DNA of 64,000 nucleotides from Pseudomonas mandelii (GCF_006438925.1 NZ_RCZA01000005.1:310001-374000), one strand, 5' to 3'. Positions 29,927 to 38,846 are shown, counted from the stretch's first letter. The notes: generated by a model not told the origin, from the sequence alone. Numbers and translations: made by a program.

Positions 29927-30799
29927 TCAGTCAAGAAACCGCTGGATAGCGTCCAGGGTCTGGTCGGCATATTCCAGATACGGAACATGCCCGGCACCCT
30001 CGATGATGCAGACACTTGCCTGCGGCAAGAGGCTGTTGACCTCGTCCAGACAGGAAACATCAAACACCCGATCATTGCTCCCCCACACAATCAAGGTCCG
30101 GGCCTGAACGTCAGCTAGCCGCCTTTGAAGCGGGTAGAGGCCTGCGCCCTTGAAGTCCCCCAATATTTTCCCGACCTTCGCATAGCGAAGCGCGCCCTTG
30201 ATAGCCAGAGCCTTTGCCAGAAAGGCCGGGACCTTGGGGGCTCGAGTAAATACGATCGCCCAAAGCCCCTGCATTTCACTGACAGACCGATAACCAAACG
30301 GATGCTTGCCAGACTCAAAAAACTGGCTCATCGCTGGACTTGGCCTTACCGCCGGCAAGCCGGCGGGCGCCATTGCGATTAAACCGGACACCGCAGCCGG
30401 ATAGGCGGCGGCATAAAGGCAGGCGATGCAGCCGCCAATGGAACTGCCGATCAATACGACGTCGTTGAGGGATTGCGCATCAAAAAACGCCTTCAGCCGC
30501 TCCACTTGAGCCGCGGGACCGTAGCTTTGCGTGCCGTCGAACGAGGACTCGCCTTCACCGGGAAGATCCAGAAAAATGCAATTGTAAGCCTGCACCAACG
30601 AATAAATCCGCGGCCCCCACTGATCCTTACTGGCCCCTAATCCATGAAGGAACACCAAGGTGGGCCCGGCCTCGCGGCCGCTCGAGTGCAAATAGGCGAT
30701 ATCGTAACCCTTTGCCTTCCAGCGGCGGATTTTGAGTCCGTAGCGAAACCGGTTTTGCCAACGCAAGGCGAACAACGCCAACTGTCCTGGCCACTTCAT
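29927..30799 (-). CDS. Alpha/beta-fold hydrolase
   Basis: A 290-aa hydrolase with the oxyanion HGLG element (52-55), nucleophile Ser120 in GSSIGG, an Asp in NDRVFD and the catalytic His in GAGHVPYLE. It is the last gene of the six-gene operon, 29 bp after the exporter. It could release or cyclise a thioester or ester intermediate; the substrate is unknown. Confidence 0.85.
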   Translation of the reverse strand: MKWPGQLALFALRWQNRFRYGLKIRRWKAKGYDIAYLHSSGREAGPTLVFLHGLGASKDQWGPRIYSLVQAYNCIFLDLPGEGESSFDGTQSYGPAAQVERLKAFFDAQSLNDVVLIGSSIGGCIACLYAAAYPAAVSGLIAMAPAGLPAVRPSPAMSQFFESGKHPFGYRSVSEMQGLWAIVFTRAPKVPAFLAKALAIKGALRYAKVGKILGDFKGAGLYPLQRRLADVQARTLIVWGSNDRVFDVSCLDEVNSLLPQASVCIIEGAGHVPYLEYADQTLDAIQRFLD

Positions 30800-30828
30800 G
30801 AAAAATCACCTCCCAACGGGTTCGCCGA

Positions 30829-31713
30829 TTAATCGGCCGGGTTGTTGCCTGCGCAAACCTGCCTGGGTTGCAGGCGAACCTGGCAAAGCCCGACACCGGC
30901 CAAAACCGCCACACCGCCGACGACGAGGCTCAGCGACAGGCCTTCTTTCAGGAGAAGCTGGCTGACTGCGACGGCAAACACCGGCACCAATAACAGAAAC
31001 GGCGTCAACCGCTGGACAGGGTGTCTGCCCAACAGCCAATACCACAGGCCAAATCCGATCAGCCCACCACTGACCGCGGTATACAACACAGCGGCCCAGG
31101 CCGTCGGGCTGGCCGTGAGGACTGAACCCCACGCGTGCCCCTCAACCGCAGCCGAAACAATCAGCAACTCCGGCGCAGCGATCAATGCTGTCCACGCGCT
31201 GATCGCCACCGGGTTGAAAGGTCCCCATCGCTTGGTAAGCAGCGTTCCTACGGCGAAGACAAAAGCCGCAGCAATCACCAGCAATATGCCCGACAGCGCA
31301 CCGCCCTTGCCGACGCCGCCCAGCACCGTCAGCACGCCTAGCAGCGCGATGACAATTCCCCCTACGACGGGCAATGCGATACGCTCCCCCAATACCGCAA
31401 AGGCCAGCAACAGAGTGAAAGGTGTCGCCAGTTGGTAAGCGATGGCAGACGTCGACGCATCCACTCGCGAGATGCCGCAGTACAGCAATCCGAAATGGAG
31501 CGCCCCTACCAGAGAAGCAATCCAGAACACTGGAAGCCATTCGCTGCGTTTGGGGATTCCGCAAAAAGGCATCAACACAGCGGCCATCAAGGCGAAGCGC
31601 ATCGCGACCATCAGAATAGGCGGAAGCTCTTGCCCGCCAATTTTAACCGCCGTCACTTGTGCCCCCCACAAGAACGCCACCAGCACGGCTATCAAAGAAT
31701 CTCGAATAGGCAT
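30829..31713 (-). CDS. DMT/EamA-family exporter
   Basis: A 294-aa protein with ten predicted membrane segments in two EamA repeats, starting MPIRDSLIAVLVAFLWG. Genes of this type in biosynthetic clusters usually export the product or an amino acid-like compound. It follows the flavin reductase by 7 bp. Confidence 0.88.
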   Translation of the reverse strand: MPIRDSLIAVLVAFLWGAQVTAVKIGGQELPPILMVAMRFALMAAVLMPFCGIPKRSEWLPVFWIASLVGALHFGLLYCGISRVDASTSAIAYQLATPFTLLLAFAVLGERIALPVVGGIVIALLGVLTVLGGVGKGGALSGILLVIAAAFVFAVGTLLTKRWGPFNPVAISAWTALIAAPELLIVSAAVEGHAWGSVLTASPTAWAAVLYTAVSGGLIGFGLWYWLLGRHPVQRLTPFLLLVPVFAVAVSQLLLKEGLSLSLVVGGVAVLAGVGLCQVRLQPRQVCAGNNPAD

Positions 31714-31720
31714 TTATCCA

Positions 31721-32332
31721 TCATCCCGTTTGAAATTGTACTTGTTTGAGTAGGCGCAAACGCTCGGCGCCGCGACGGGGTCGTTCGTTCAACTTGTGAT
31801 AGTGCTCGACGAGGCGATCCAGGGTTTCGCGCAGTGCCTGCTCCGCTTCCGGGTCCTGAACGAGTTGCGTGTTGAACGTGGCCGGAAACCCCGAACCGAC
31901 CAACACCATTTTGTTCAACAGTACGTTGAGTACCACCTGGCCAAATACCGCCGTGTGACCGTATCGACGCCCCACCACCGCCACCGCTGCAAGCTTGTCG
32001 CTTAACGGGCGCTCCCGGGGACGCATGAAGCCATAGCCCACGCGCTCCAGAAACGCCTGGAAACGGCTGTTGGTTCCATAGGCATGCATCACCGGCAGGT
32101 ACAGGATGGCGTCCGCTTTGACCATTTCATCAACGATCTTGGCGACATCGTCCTGCAGGGAACAATCGATGAGTGAACAGGCGTTATCGGCATCGCAGTA
32201 GTCGATACGGTAATCGCGAAGCCAGAGATCTTCGACCGAGGCGCGTCCTTCCAGGTGGCGTCGAATCAACGACACCACCCGACTGCTGACCCCGTGTGCC
32301 CGGTTTGACCCGACAATGACGATCAGCTTCAT
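31721..32332 (-). CDS. NADPH-dependent FMN reductase family flavoprotein
   Basis: A 203-aa flavodoxin-like protein beginning MKLIVIVGSNRAHGVSSRV, where the GSNR loop binds FMN phosphate. The start at 32332 lies 4 bp after the HDO stop; a longer frame to 32377 overlaps the HDO gene and is less likely. It may reduce a flavin for, or donate electrons to, the neighbouring diiron enzyme. Confidence 0.82.
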   Translation of the reverse strand: MKLIVIVGSNRAHGVSSRVVSLIRRHLEGRASVEDLWLRDYRIDYCDADNACSLIDCSLQDDVAKIVDEMVKADAILYLPVMHAYGTNSRFQAFLERVGYGFMRPRERPLSDKLAAVAVVGRRYGHTAVFGQVVLNVLLNKMVLVGSGFPATFNTQLVQDPEAEQALRETLDRLVEHYHKLNERPRRGAERLRLLKQVQFQTG

Positions 32333-32336
32333 CAGG

Positions 32337-33023
32337 TCAGGACGCCTTGGCCAATGTGGCGTGGGCGAGACGTTCATATTCCAGCAGCGACTCTTCCAGC
32401 AACTGGCCAGTGAGGTACAACGTCACCCTCGCCACTTCTTTGATCAGCGCGCGCTCTTCATCCGTCTTCACCGCGCGCTGCATCGCCAGGCGCACTTCTT
32501 CGGAATGCTTTTCATCGATAGTCGAATGAGCGACAAAGAACGTCATCTGCTCGTCTTTAAGCCCCAGGTCTACGCGGAACTTATTCAGGATGGGCTGGAT
32601 GTGGTCATACACTTCTTCCGCCCAATAGCTGTACCCCAAACGGGCAATCGGCCCCAGGCGGATGGCCACATCGTTCAGATAAGCGATCAGTGCCTGAGTG
32701 GGAGGAAGCGGTGCAGGCATCGACGCAGGCAAGGCACCGATGGATTCCAAGTCACGAATGACCATTTTCTCGTGGCCCAGCTCTTCAAGCGCGTGCTTGT
32801 AAACGAACCGCAGCAGCGTTGTCTGGGACGGATCCGCGCTGAACGCACAAGCCGCCTGATTGATCGAGTTGAACCGGGTGTAATGATAAACCTGAAGCAT
32901 TACCTGCTGATAAAGCTCGACCGTAATGGTCTGCTCAAGACTGTGATTCCAATAGCGACCTTTTTTGATTTTGGCCCATCCACTGTCGACAATGGCATCC
33001 AGTTCTTTAAAAAATTTATCCAT
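32337..33023 (-). CDS. Haem-oxygenase-like diiron oxidase (HDO) of the island
   Basis: A 228-aa all-helical protein of the iron-containing redox enzyme group. The diiron ligand pattern is complete: E81-x2-H84 on one helix, E136/E137 on another, and H166-x3-D170-x2-H173. Relatives include UndA, SznF and CADD, which catalyse N-oxygenation, C-C cleavage or desaturation on small substrates. It overlaps the acyltransferase gene by 8 bp. A thiaminase TenA role is unlikely because those diiron ligands are retained and no thiamine genes are near. Confidence 0.82.
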   Translation of the reverse strand: MDKFFKELDAIVDSGWAKIKKGRYWNHSLEQTITVELYQQVMLQVYHYTRFNSINQAACAFSADPSQTTLLRFVYKHALEELGHEKMVIRDLESIGALPASMPAPLPPTQALIAYLNDVAIRLGPIARLGYSYWAEEVYDHIQPILNKFRVDLGLKDEQMTFFVAHSTIDEKHSEEVRLAMQRAVKTDEERALIKEVARVTLYLTGQLLEESLLEYERLAHATLAKAS

Positions 33024-33570
33024 GAGCTACTTTCCCTTTAATGGTGTTAAAGACGGTTTCCAGTTCCAGGTAAACCAAACTGTAATCACGTGATGATTGA
33101 CGGTTCGTCCAAGTAATGTCGTCGGCCAGAACATGCCCTCCAATATCGACATACAAGGCAGCCAGGCGCCCCCGACACAATGCCGAGATGTATCGAAATT
33201 GCGTATTGGCCTTCAACCAAATGGCTGTTTGTAAAAGAAAGAACCTTAAGTGCAAACCGCCTCGGTACTTTTCATCCAGCACCAGCCGATTGGCATCAAA
33301 AGAATCCATTGGATGAGCAAAGTAATGCCCCACATTAACGACCCGCTCGACAAAGCTTATGCCATGCCCTAACGGGGTAATTCGAATGGCGCCGACAATC
33401 TCGTTTCCATCCAGATAAGCCATGTGGTACGAGTCGGTATCGCGTATTGCCTCGGTATCGGAAAAGCTTTCCTCGCTGGCGGGGTTGTCACCAATGTAGC
33501 GCGATCTTAAAGCGCGGACTTTCTGGAACAGTTCACTTTTCGCCGACACGATTTGCACGGACATGCTCAT
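33016..33570 (-). CDS. LuxI/FeeM-fold N-acyltransferase-like protein
   Basis: A 184-aa GNAT-fold protein whose layout follows autoinducer synthases: LRSRY near residue 21-25 (LuxI R24 region), D44/D46, GAIRIT with R63 (LuxI R70) and DANR at 92-95 where LuxI has ELSR. The conserved Trp and Phe of the LuxI N-terminus are missing, so it may acylate an acceptor other than SAM, as FeeM-type N-acyl amino acid synthases do. Start 33570 has GAGGG 6 bp ahead. It lies 13 bp after the ligase. Confidence 0.7.
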   Translation of the reverse strand: MSMSVQIVSAKSELFQKVRALRSRYIGDNPASEESFSDTEAIRDTDSYHMAYLDGNEIVGAIRITPLGHGISFVERVVNVGHYFAHPMDSFDANRLVLDEKYRGGLHLRFFLLQTAIWLKANTQFRYISALCRGRLAALYVDIGGHVLADDITWTNRQSSRDYSLVYLELETVFNTIKGKVAHG

Positions 33571-33583
33571 ACAGGGCCCTCGA

Positions 33584-34960
33584 CTATCGGCTGCGCTGGT
33601 CAACAATTCGCGCTTCTTTCCAGCTGAACCAACTGCCCAGATTCACGTGATCATCAAGGTCATCGACCATCATGATGGTCGCCTCCACCCCTAGGCGCTC
33701 ACGCACACGCTCTCGAATCAGCAGCGTCAATTGGCTGCGATCACCTTGGTAAAACCTGGACATTTCCATTTTGGCGATCACCGTATCCCTGCTGTTCACG
33801 CAGTTGATAACGATTTGATACCCCAGGCATTGCTCGACACCTTCAAGTAGCGCCTGCTCGATCTGGCCCGCCGTGAAGGCTTTGCCGTTCAGGGTCATGG
33901 CGTCTTTGACACGCCCGACCACTTTCATCACTTGCGCGAGGGCGATCGGTTGTTTCGGGGCTTTTTGAATGGAGACCAGGTCGCCCGTACGGTAGCGAAT
34001 CAAAGGTTTCACGCCGTCGATCAGCATGGTGACACACAGCTCACCCTCGCCGCTGTCACCCAGACTTTCGCCCGTTTGCGGGTTCAACACCTCAAAGATG
34101 TAATTGAGCCGATGAGGCATCAATTGGTCGCTGGTATTGGCAGCGGCAATGATCATTGCTTCCTGGGAGCCATATAGACTGTTGTACGCTTCACAGCCCC
34201 AGAGGCTGTACAAGTTGTTCTTCAGGGCTGGCGTACACAGTTCACCGCTCATCATGAACGCCCGCAAATGAAAGTCCTCGCGCGGGTTGAGGCCCAGCCG
34301 CTCGGCTTCCTTGGCCAGTGCCAGCAGCAGACCCGGGGCCGAAGCGACTACGCCGATACGCAAGTCTTTCATCAACTGGAGCGTCTTGGGATAGCCAATG
34401 ACCGGGGAATGTGGCCAGATTTTGGCGTTACAAACACCCAGCTGATGACAGACATCACCCAAGGTGTCACCGAACGAATGCACCTCAGTCGGCCCCATGA
34501 CGCCTACAACGGTTTTCTCCGTAGGGAAATGTTTCTCCAACACCGCCTGATAGGCCATCGCGAGTTGTTTGTTACTCGCGTAACTTTCTTTTTTATCTCG
34601 CGGGCAAGGCGTCGCCGGGCCGGTCGTGCCGGTGGTTTCATAATAATAAATGCTGCCTTCCAGCGTGCCAGACAAAATGTCCAGCATGGACCCTCTCAAA
34701 TCGTCCTTGGTGGTAAAAGGCAGTGAAGAAAGATTTGCCAGCGTGACGCCTTCGACATCGATATCTTTAAAGTGCTTGCCGTAGAAAACGGATTTGCTCT
34801 TGACGTGTCGGAGCACAGTGTTAAGCCGTTCTTCGTGCCAATGCTTAAGGTCGTCTTCACTTAATGTATTGGTCCAGTACGCCCGATGAATATCGTCATA
34901 CTTTATGGTGAATTCATCAAACCCCTTTCTTGCACCCATCACTTGCTCCCTCATCGACAT
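33584..34960 (-). CDS. PaaK-like adenylate-forming acid ligase
   Basis: A 458-aa member of the phenylacetate-CoA ligase group: ATP-binding loop TTGTTG at 109-114, the later YRTGD motif and a C-terminal lid domain. Such ligases activate aromatic acids as adenylates and then CoA or protein thioesters. With an anthranilate synthase in the same island, anthranilate or a derivative is the obvious candidate substrate, by inference only. It is the first gene of the six-gene operon, behind the lux-box-like site. Confidence 0.85.
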   Translation of the reverse strand: MSMREQVMGARKGFDEFTIKYDDIHRAYWTNTLSEDDLKHWHEERLNTVLRHVKSKSVFYGKHFKDIDVEGVTLANLSSLPFTTKDDLRGSMLDILSGTLEGSIYYYETTGTTGPATPCPRDKKESYASNKQLAMAYQAVLEKHFPTEKTVVGVMGPTEVHSFGDTLGDVCHQLGVCNAKIWPHSPVIGYPKTLQLMKDLRIGVVASAPGLLLALAKEAERLGLNPREDFHLRAFMMSGELCTPALKNNLYSLWGCEAYNSLYGSQEAMIIAAANTSDQLMPHRLNYIFEVLNPQTGESLGDSGEGELCVTMLIDGVKPLIRYRTGDLVSIQKAPKQPIALAQVMKVVGRVKDAMTLNGKAFTAGQIEQALLEGVEQCLGYQIVINCVNSRDTVIAKMEMSRFYQGDRSQLTLLIRERVRERLGVEATIMMVDDLDDHVNLGSWFSWKEARIVDQRSR

Positions 34961-35027
34961 TTATGTTCTTCGCCATTAAGGCTGCCCTCTCTGGGTGCAG
35001 ACATTAACAAGCCACGAAAAACCATAT

Positions 35028-35047
35028 ACCTGTCTACTGAAGCAGTT
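35028..35047 (-). promoter_or_regulatory. lux-box-like site of the ligase operon
   Basis: ACCTGTCTACTGAAGCAGTT has the CTG-N10-CAG core of classical lux boxes; 10 of the 12 outer bases match the ACCTGT/ACAGGT arms of the V. fischeri box. It lies 68 bp upstream of the ligase ATG. The adjacent LuxR-type gene is the likely binder. The rest of the gap 34961-35240 shows only a 12-bp palindrome (GGCCATATGGCC, 35129-35140). Confidence 0.55.
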
Positions 35048-35240
35048 GTTGGCGCGAAAACTATATGCTAGTGCCGACCTCTCAAGTGGGGAGGCTTGTC
35101 TGAGTACATGAGAATTATTGGATTCCATGGCCATATGGCCCTGCGCCGATGACCTGTTAGGAAGGTGGCCGAGGAGTATCCATAGATAGCGGATTTACCC
35201 TTAGACCGATAAGAGTAAGTCGTTTAGAGCCCTGGGTTCG

Positions 35241-36140
35241 TCAGATGCCTTGAAGCCCATCCTGAGCAATCCGGGCAAACAACCACTCCACAAACACCCG
35301 GGTCTGCGCCGTCACATCCGGCGCGACACCGTAGTAATAACGCGGCAACGGCATTCGCAACTCGGGCAACGGGCAGATCAGGCGACCGCTCGAGAGGTGG
35401 GAGCCCAGCAAAGAGGTCGGGCACAAGGCAATGCCCTGTCCTTCTACGGCGGCCTCAAGCACCAGGTGCATGTGGTCAAACTGCCGGGTGACCTGAGTGG
35501 CGGACTGGCCTTGACCAAAATGCAGGGCCCAGTTGTGCCAATCTTCGCGACGCGCCTTGGCGGTCAGTAACGTGTGCCGGCTAAGGGACGCGAGGTCTTC
35601 AAGGGCCAGGCGCTGGATCAGCGAAGGCGCCGCGACCAACAACAATTCGTCTTCGAAGAGGGCTCGCGCCTCAATCGCCGGCGCCCAGTCGTCACGACCA
35701 CGGCGAATGACGATGTCGAACCCGTCGCGTGCATGATCGGGCGCCTGGGTCTGGGTGATTACCTGCGGTTTGATGTCCGGGTGCTGCGTATTGAAATCCG
35801 CCAGCCTGGGCATCAGCCAAAGCATGGCAAAGGACGGACGGACATTGATCTTCACGGTCGGCAGCGAGGCGTGCTGCTTGAGTTCAGCCGCAGCGTTGGC
35901 GATCTGCGCCAGCCCGGCACTGACCTGCTCATAAAAGCGCTGACCGGCCGGCGTCAGCACCGATTGACGGATACGACGCTCGAACAGCAGCACACCCAGG
36001 TGCTCCTCAAGCAATTTGATGTGCCGGCTGACGGCACTGTGACTGACATGCAGCTCTTCGGCCGCCAGGCTGAAACTCTGATGACGAGCAGCAACAGCGA
36101 AGGCGCGAACAGCATTAAGCGGCGGTAGTGGATTTATCAT
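35241..36140 (-). CDS. LysR-family regulator (GcvA-like)
   Basis: A 299-aa LysR protein with an N-terminal winged helix (FSLAAEELHVSHSAVSRHIKLLEEHLG) and a periplasmic-binding-type effector domain. It is divergent to a LysE-family exporter, which it may control. Confidence 0.9.
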   Translation of the reverse strand: MINPLPPLNAVRAFAVAARHQSFSLAAEELHVSHSAVSRHIKLLEEHLGVLLFERRIRQSVLTPAGQRFYEQVSAGLAQIANAAAELKQHASLPTVKINVRPSFAMLWLMPRLADFNTQHPDIKPQVITQTQAPDHARDGFDIVIRRGRDDWAPAIEARALFEDELLLVAAPSLIQRLALEDLASLSRHTLLTAKARREDWHNWALHFGQGQSATQVTRQFDHMHLVLEAAVEGQGIALCPTSLLGSHLSSGRLICPLPELRMPLPRYYYGVAPDVTAQTRVFVEWLFARIAQDGLQGI

Positions 36141-36245
36141 GCGTCTAATTTAGTCACATATGCACCGCAATTAAAGCGTTTGTCACGCCCACGTCGTCAC
36201 GCCAATCTGCCAGCACGCAGCTAGCGCCACCTGACGGAGCAAGAC

Positions 36246-36854
36246 ATGAACAGCTACGGACTCTTTCTACTGTTTGCCACCCTGACCATTTTGAGTCCAG
36301 GGCCTGGCGTGGTCCTGACCCTGTCCAACGCGGTGCGCCACGGCTGGACGGGGGCCGTGCCAGGCATTCTGGGGATCGCGTCGGGTGCGTTTATCGTCGC
36401 CGCCATCAGCGCCACCAGTGTCGGCCTGATCCTCAGCACCTCAGCCAACGCCTTTACCGCCTTGAAATTCGCGGGGGCCGCCTATTTGTTGTACCTGGGT
36501 TACAAAAGCTGGCGCTCGGCTGGTTTCAACACGCTGCTTGAAACGCGCCCCTCAAGCCCGGGCTATCGCTTCCTTGAAGCGGCTTCGATCCAGTTTTTGA
36601 ACCCCAAGGCAGTATTTTTCTTTCTGGCGGTGTTCCCGCAATTCATCGACACCTCAGCGCACTTCTCTACCCAGTTTTTTAAACTGGTCGCCTCCTATGG
36701 CGTACTGGTGATCCTCGTCCATGGCAGCTATGCCTTGCTCGCCAATGCCGCCAAAGGCTGGTTGTCGAGCCCGAAGGGTTCCTGGCTGGCGGCGAAAGTC
36801 TCGGGCGTGACCTTCGCCGGTTTCGGCGTGCTGATGGCCTCGGCCAGTCGCTAA
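36246..36854 (+). CDS. LysE/RhtB-family amino acid exporter
   Basis: A 202-aa membrane protein with about six hydrophobic segments and the family motif SPGPGVVLTLSNAVRHG near the N-terminus. It exports amino acids or derivatives; the substrate is unknown. Its end overlaps the convergent ArsR-type gene by 4 bp. Confidence 0.9.
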   Translation: MNSYGLFLLFATLTILSPGPGVVLTLSNAVRHGWTGAVPGILGIASGAFIVAAISATSVGLILSTSANAFTALKFAGAAYLLYLGYKSWRSAGFNTLLETRPSSPGYRFLEAASIQFLNPKAVFFFLAVFPQFIDTSAHFSTQFFKLVASYGVLVILVHGSYALLANAAKGWLSSPKGSWLAAKVSGVTFAGFGVLMASASR

Positions 36855-37615
36855 GGTGCCGAACTGGCGTTCGCGCGACGCCTTGTCTCGGTGAATGCGG
36901 GTTGTGCTGTCGATACCTGAACAGGCAGTTCAACGGCAAACCGGCTACTGAGCTCCTTTCGCCCCGTCGCCGTCAACGCCAGCGCGCGGCTGTCCAGGTC
37001 TTGAGTCACCCATTTGCGCTTGATCGCCGTTTGCAACAACGCCGCCCCCAGTGAGCCGCCCAAATGCGGCCGACGCATGCTCCAGTCCAGACATGGGCAA
37101 GCGAAGCGGCGACGCAGCGTGCTCAAGTCCTTGACCTCGATACCCAACCCTTCAAACAACGCCTCACCGCTGTCGCTCAGCTGATAGACCTGTTCATCGG
37201 TTTCCAGCAGCCACCCCGCTTCGATCATCCGGTCATGCAGCAGCACCGCCAACGTGCCGGCCATATGGTCGTAGCACGTGCGGGCGAATTGCAAGCGATC
37301 CGGGGTGCGCGAATTGAAGGTCGGCGCGGCGTTCTGGCCGATCACCATCAACGCTTCCAGCGCCTGGGCGACGCGCCTGTCCGTCAGGCTGTAATAGCGA
37401 TGGCGGCCCTGAACATGCAAACGCACCAACGCCAGTTCCTTGAGTTTGGCCAGGTGCGCGCTGGCGGTGGAGGCGCTGACTTCGGCAATCGCCGCCAACT
37501 CGGTGCTGGTGCGGGCGTGGCCGTCCATCAGCGAACAGAGGATTTTCGTCCGGGCCGGTTCCGCGATGGCCGCCGCCACGTGAGAAACGCCGATGTCATG
37601 CTGTTCTACGTTCAT
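36851..37615 (-). CDS. ArsR-type winged-helix regulator with C-terminal extension
   Basis: A 254-aa protein with an ArsR-like helix-turn-helix near the N-terminus (TELAAIAEVSASTASAHLAKLKELALV) and a long C-terminal part of unknown function, about twice the length of simple ArsR proteins. It has no clear metal-binding Cys motif in the recognition helix. It is divergent to the P450 gene with an 82-bp gap and probably regulates it. Confidence 0.85.
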   Translation of the reverse strand: MNVEQHDIGVSHVAAAIAEPARTKILCSLMDGHARTSTELAAIAEVSASTASAHLAKLKELALVRLHVQGRHRYYSLTDRRVAQALEALMVIGQNAAPTFNSRTPDRLQFARTCYDHMAGTLAVLLHDRMIEAGWLLETDEQVYQLSDSGEALFEGLGIEVKDLSTLRRRFACPCLDWSMRRPHLGGSLGAALLQTAIKRKWVTQDLDSRALALTATGRKELSSRFAVELPVQVSTAQPAFTETRRRANASSAP

Positions 37616-37697
37616 ATTTCGCTCCCGGACGAATCAAGGCCCTTTCGGACTGGAGATAGTAGCAACACTTTTCCAACCACGAACAAGGCTGCGACCC

Positions 37698-38819
37698 ATG
37701 GACCCGATCATCGCTGCGACTCACGCCGACCCTTATCCCTATTACGCGCAACTGCGCGCTGAGGGCGGGCTGGTTTTTCACCAAGGACTGAAAGTGTGGG
37801 TGGCGAGTAGCGCCCGAGCCGTTGCGGCTGTGCTAGCGCACCCTGACTGTCATGTCCGGCCGTCCCACGAGCCGGTGCCCAAGGCGATTGTCAGCGGGAT
37901 GGCCGGCAAGGTCTTTGGTCAGTTGATGCGGATGAATGAGGGCGAACGGCAGCGTTGTCCAAGGTCGGCAATTCAACCAGGGTTGGCGTCGATTGATGTC
38001 CATGAAGTCAATGCACTGGTCGGCGCTCGCCTGATCACCCCGGGCGCCGATGGGTTGTACAAGGCGATGTTCCGCGGGCCGGTTTGCGTGGTGGCTGCAT
38101 TGCTGGGCTTCTCTCCGGCTCAGGGCCGGGTTATCAGCGAGCTGACGGCGGACTTCGTCGCGTGCCTGTCGCCCCTGAGCGATCAAGCGCAACTGGAGGC
38201 GGCGCACGGTGCGGCGGAACAATTGAGCGGCTATTTCATTGAACTGCTGGATGACCCGGGCAATCAGAGCACCCTGCTCGCCGGAATCCGCCAGCGCTTC
38301 GCGGCAACCTCTAGCGACTCCGAAATGTTGATCGCCAACCTGATCGGGCTGTTTTCCCAGACCTATGAAGCCACCGCCGGGCTGATCGGGAATGCGCTGT
38401 TGGCGTTGATTCGAAACCCGTCGTTGCACAGCGAATCGACACCCGTTGACAACTTGATCGCTGAAGTTCAGCGCTTCGACCCGTCGGTGCAGAACACCCG
38501 CCGGTTTGTCGCTGCGCCTTGTGAAATCGAGGGGGTAAGCCTGAACCCCGGCGACGTGATTCTGGTGCTGCTGGCTTCGGCTAATCGTGATCCGCAGCTC
38601 AATGACCATCCCGACGTCTTTCTTCTTGATCGTCCAGACCGGCGCAGTTTCACCTTTGGTATTGGGCGGCATCAATGTCCGGGGCAGATATTGGCTCAGT
38701 GCATTGCCAGCGCTACATTGAAGGAGATTCTGACGATGAAGCCTGCTTTGGATCGCCTGACCTGGCATTACCGACCTTCGCTGAACGGGCGTATTCCGCT
38801 GTTTAGCGATTTGCCGTAA
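37698..38819 (+). CDS. Cytochrome P450 with atypical I-helix
   Basis: A 373-aa soluble bacterial P450. The haem motif is FGIGRHQCPGQ with Cys327 as ligand, and the ExxR pair is E256/R259. The I-helix reads SQTYEATAG, so Glu224 is kept but the usual Thr after it is Ala225. The C-helix HxxxR motif is also changed. A frame extending to 37593 is rejected: the ATG at 37698 has AAGG ahead and starts at the typical N-terminus. The substrate is unknown; changed I-helix residues hint at chemistry other than standard hydroxylation. Confidence 0.88.
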   Translation: MDPIIAATHADPYPYYAQLRAEGGLVFHQGLKVWVASSARAVAAVLAHPDCHVRPSHEPVPKAIVSGMAGKVFGQLMRMNEGERQRCPRSAIQPGLASIDVHEVNALVGARLITPGADGLYKAMFRGPVCVVAALLGFSPAQGRVISELTADFVACLSPLSDQAQLEAAHGAAEQLSGYFIELLDDPGNQSTLLAGIRQRFAATSSDSEMLIANLIGLFSQTYEATAGLIGNALLALIRNPSLHSESTPVDNLIAEVQRFDPSVQNTRRFVAAPCEIEGVSLNPGDVILVLLASANRDPQLNDHPDVFLLDRPDRRSFTFGIGRHQCPGQILAQCIASATLKEILTMKPALDRLTWHYRPSLNGRIPLFSDLP

Positions 38820-38846
38820 GACCCCGGGAACGATCAAAACGCGCAA

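Noticed and set aside
26469..34960. Phenazine or PQS-type cluster
   Set aside because: PhzE is a fused protein and phzB, C, D, F, G are missing; PQS needs pqsBCD ketoacyl synthases, which are absent.
35129..35140. Palindrome GGCCATATGGCC as an operator
   Set aside because: Only 12 bp, about 170 bp from the nearest start, no second copy.
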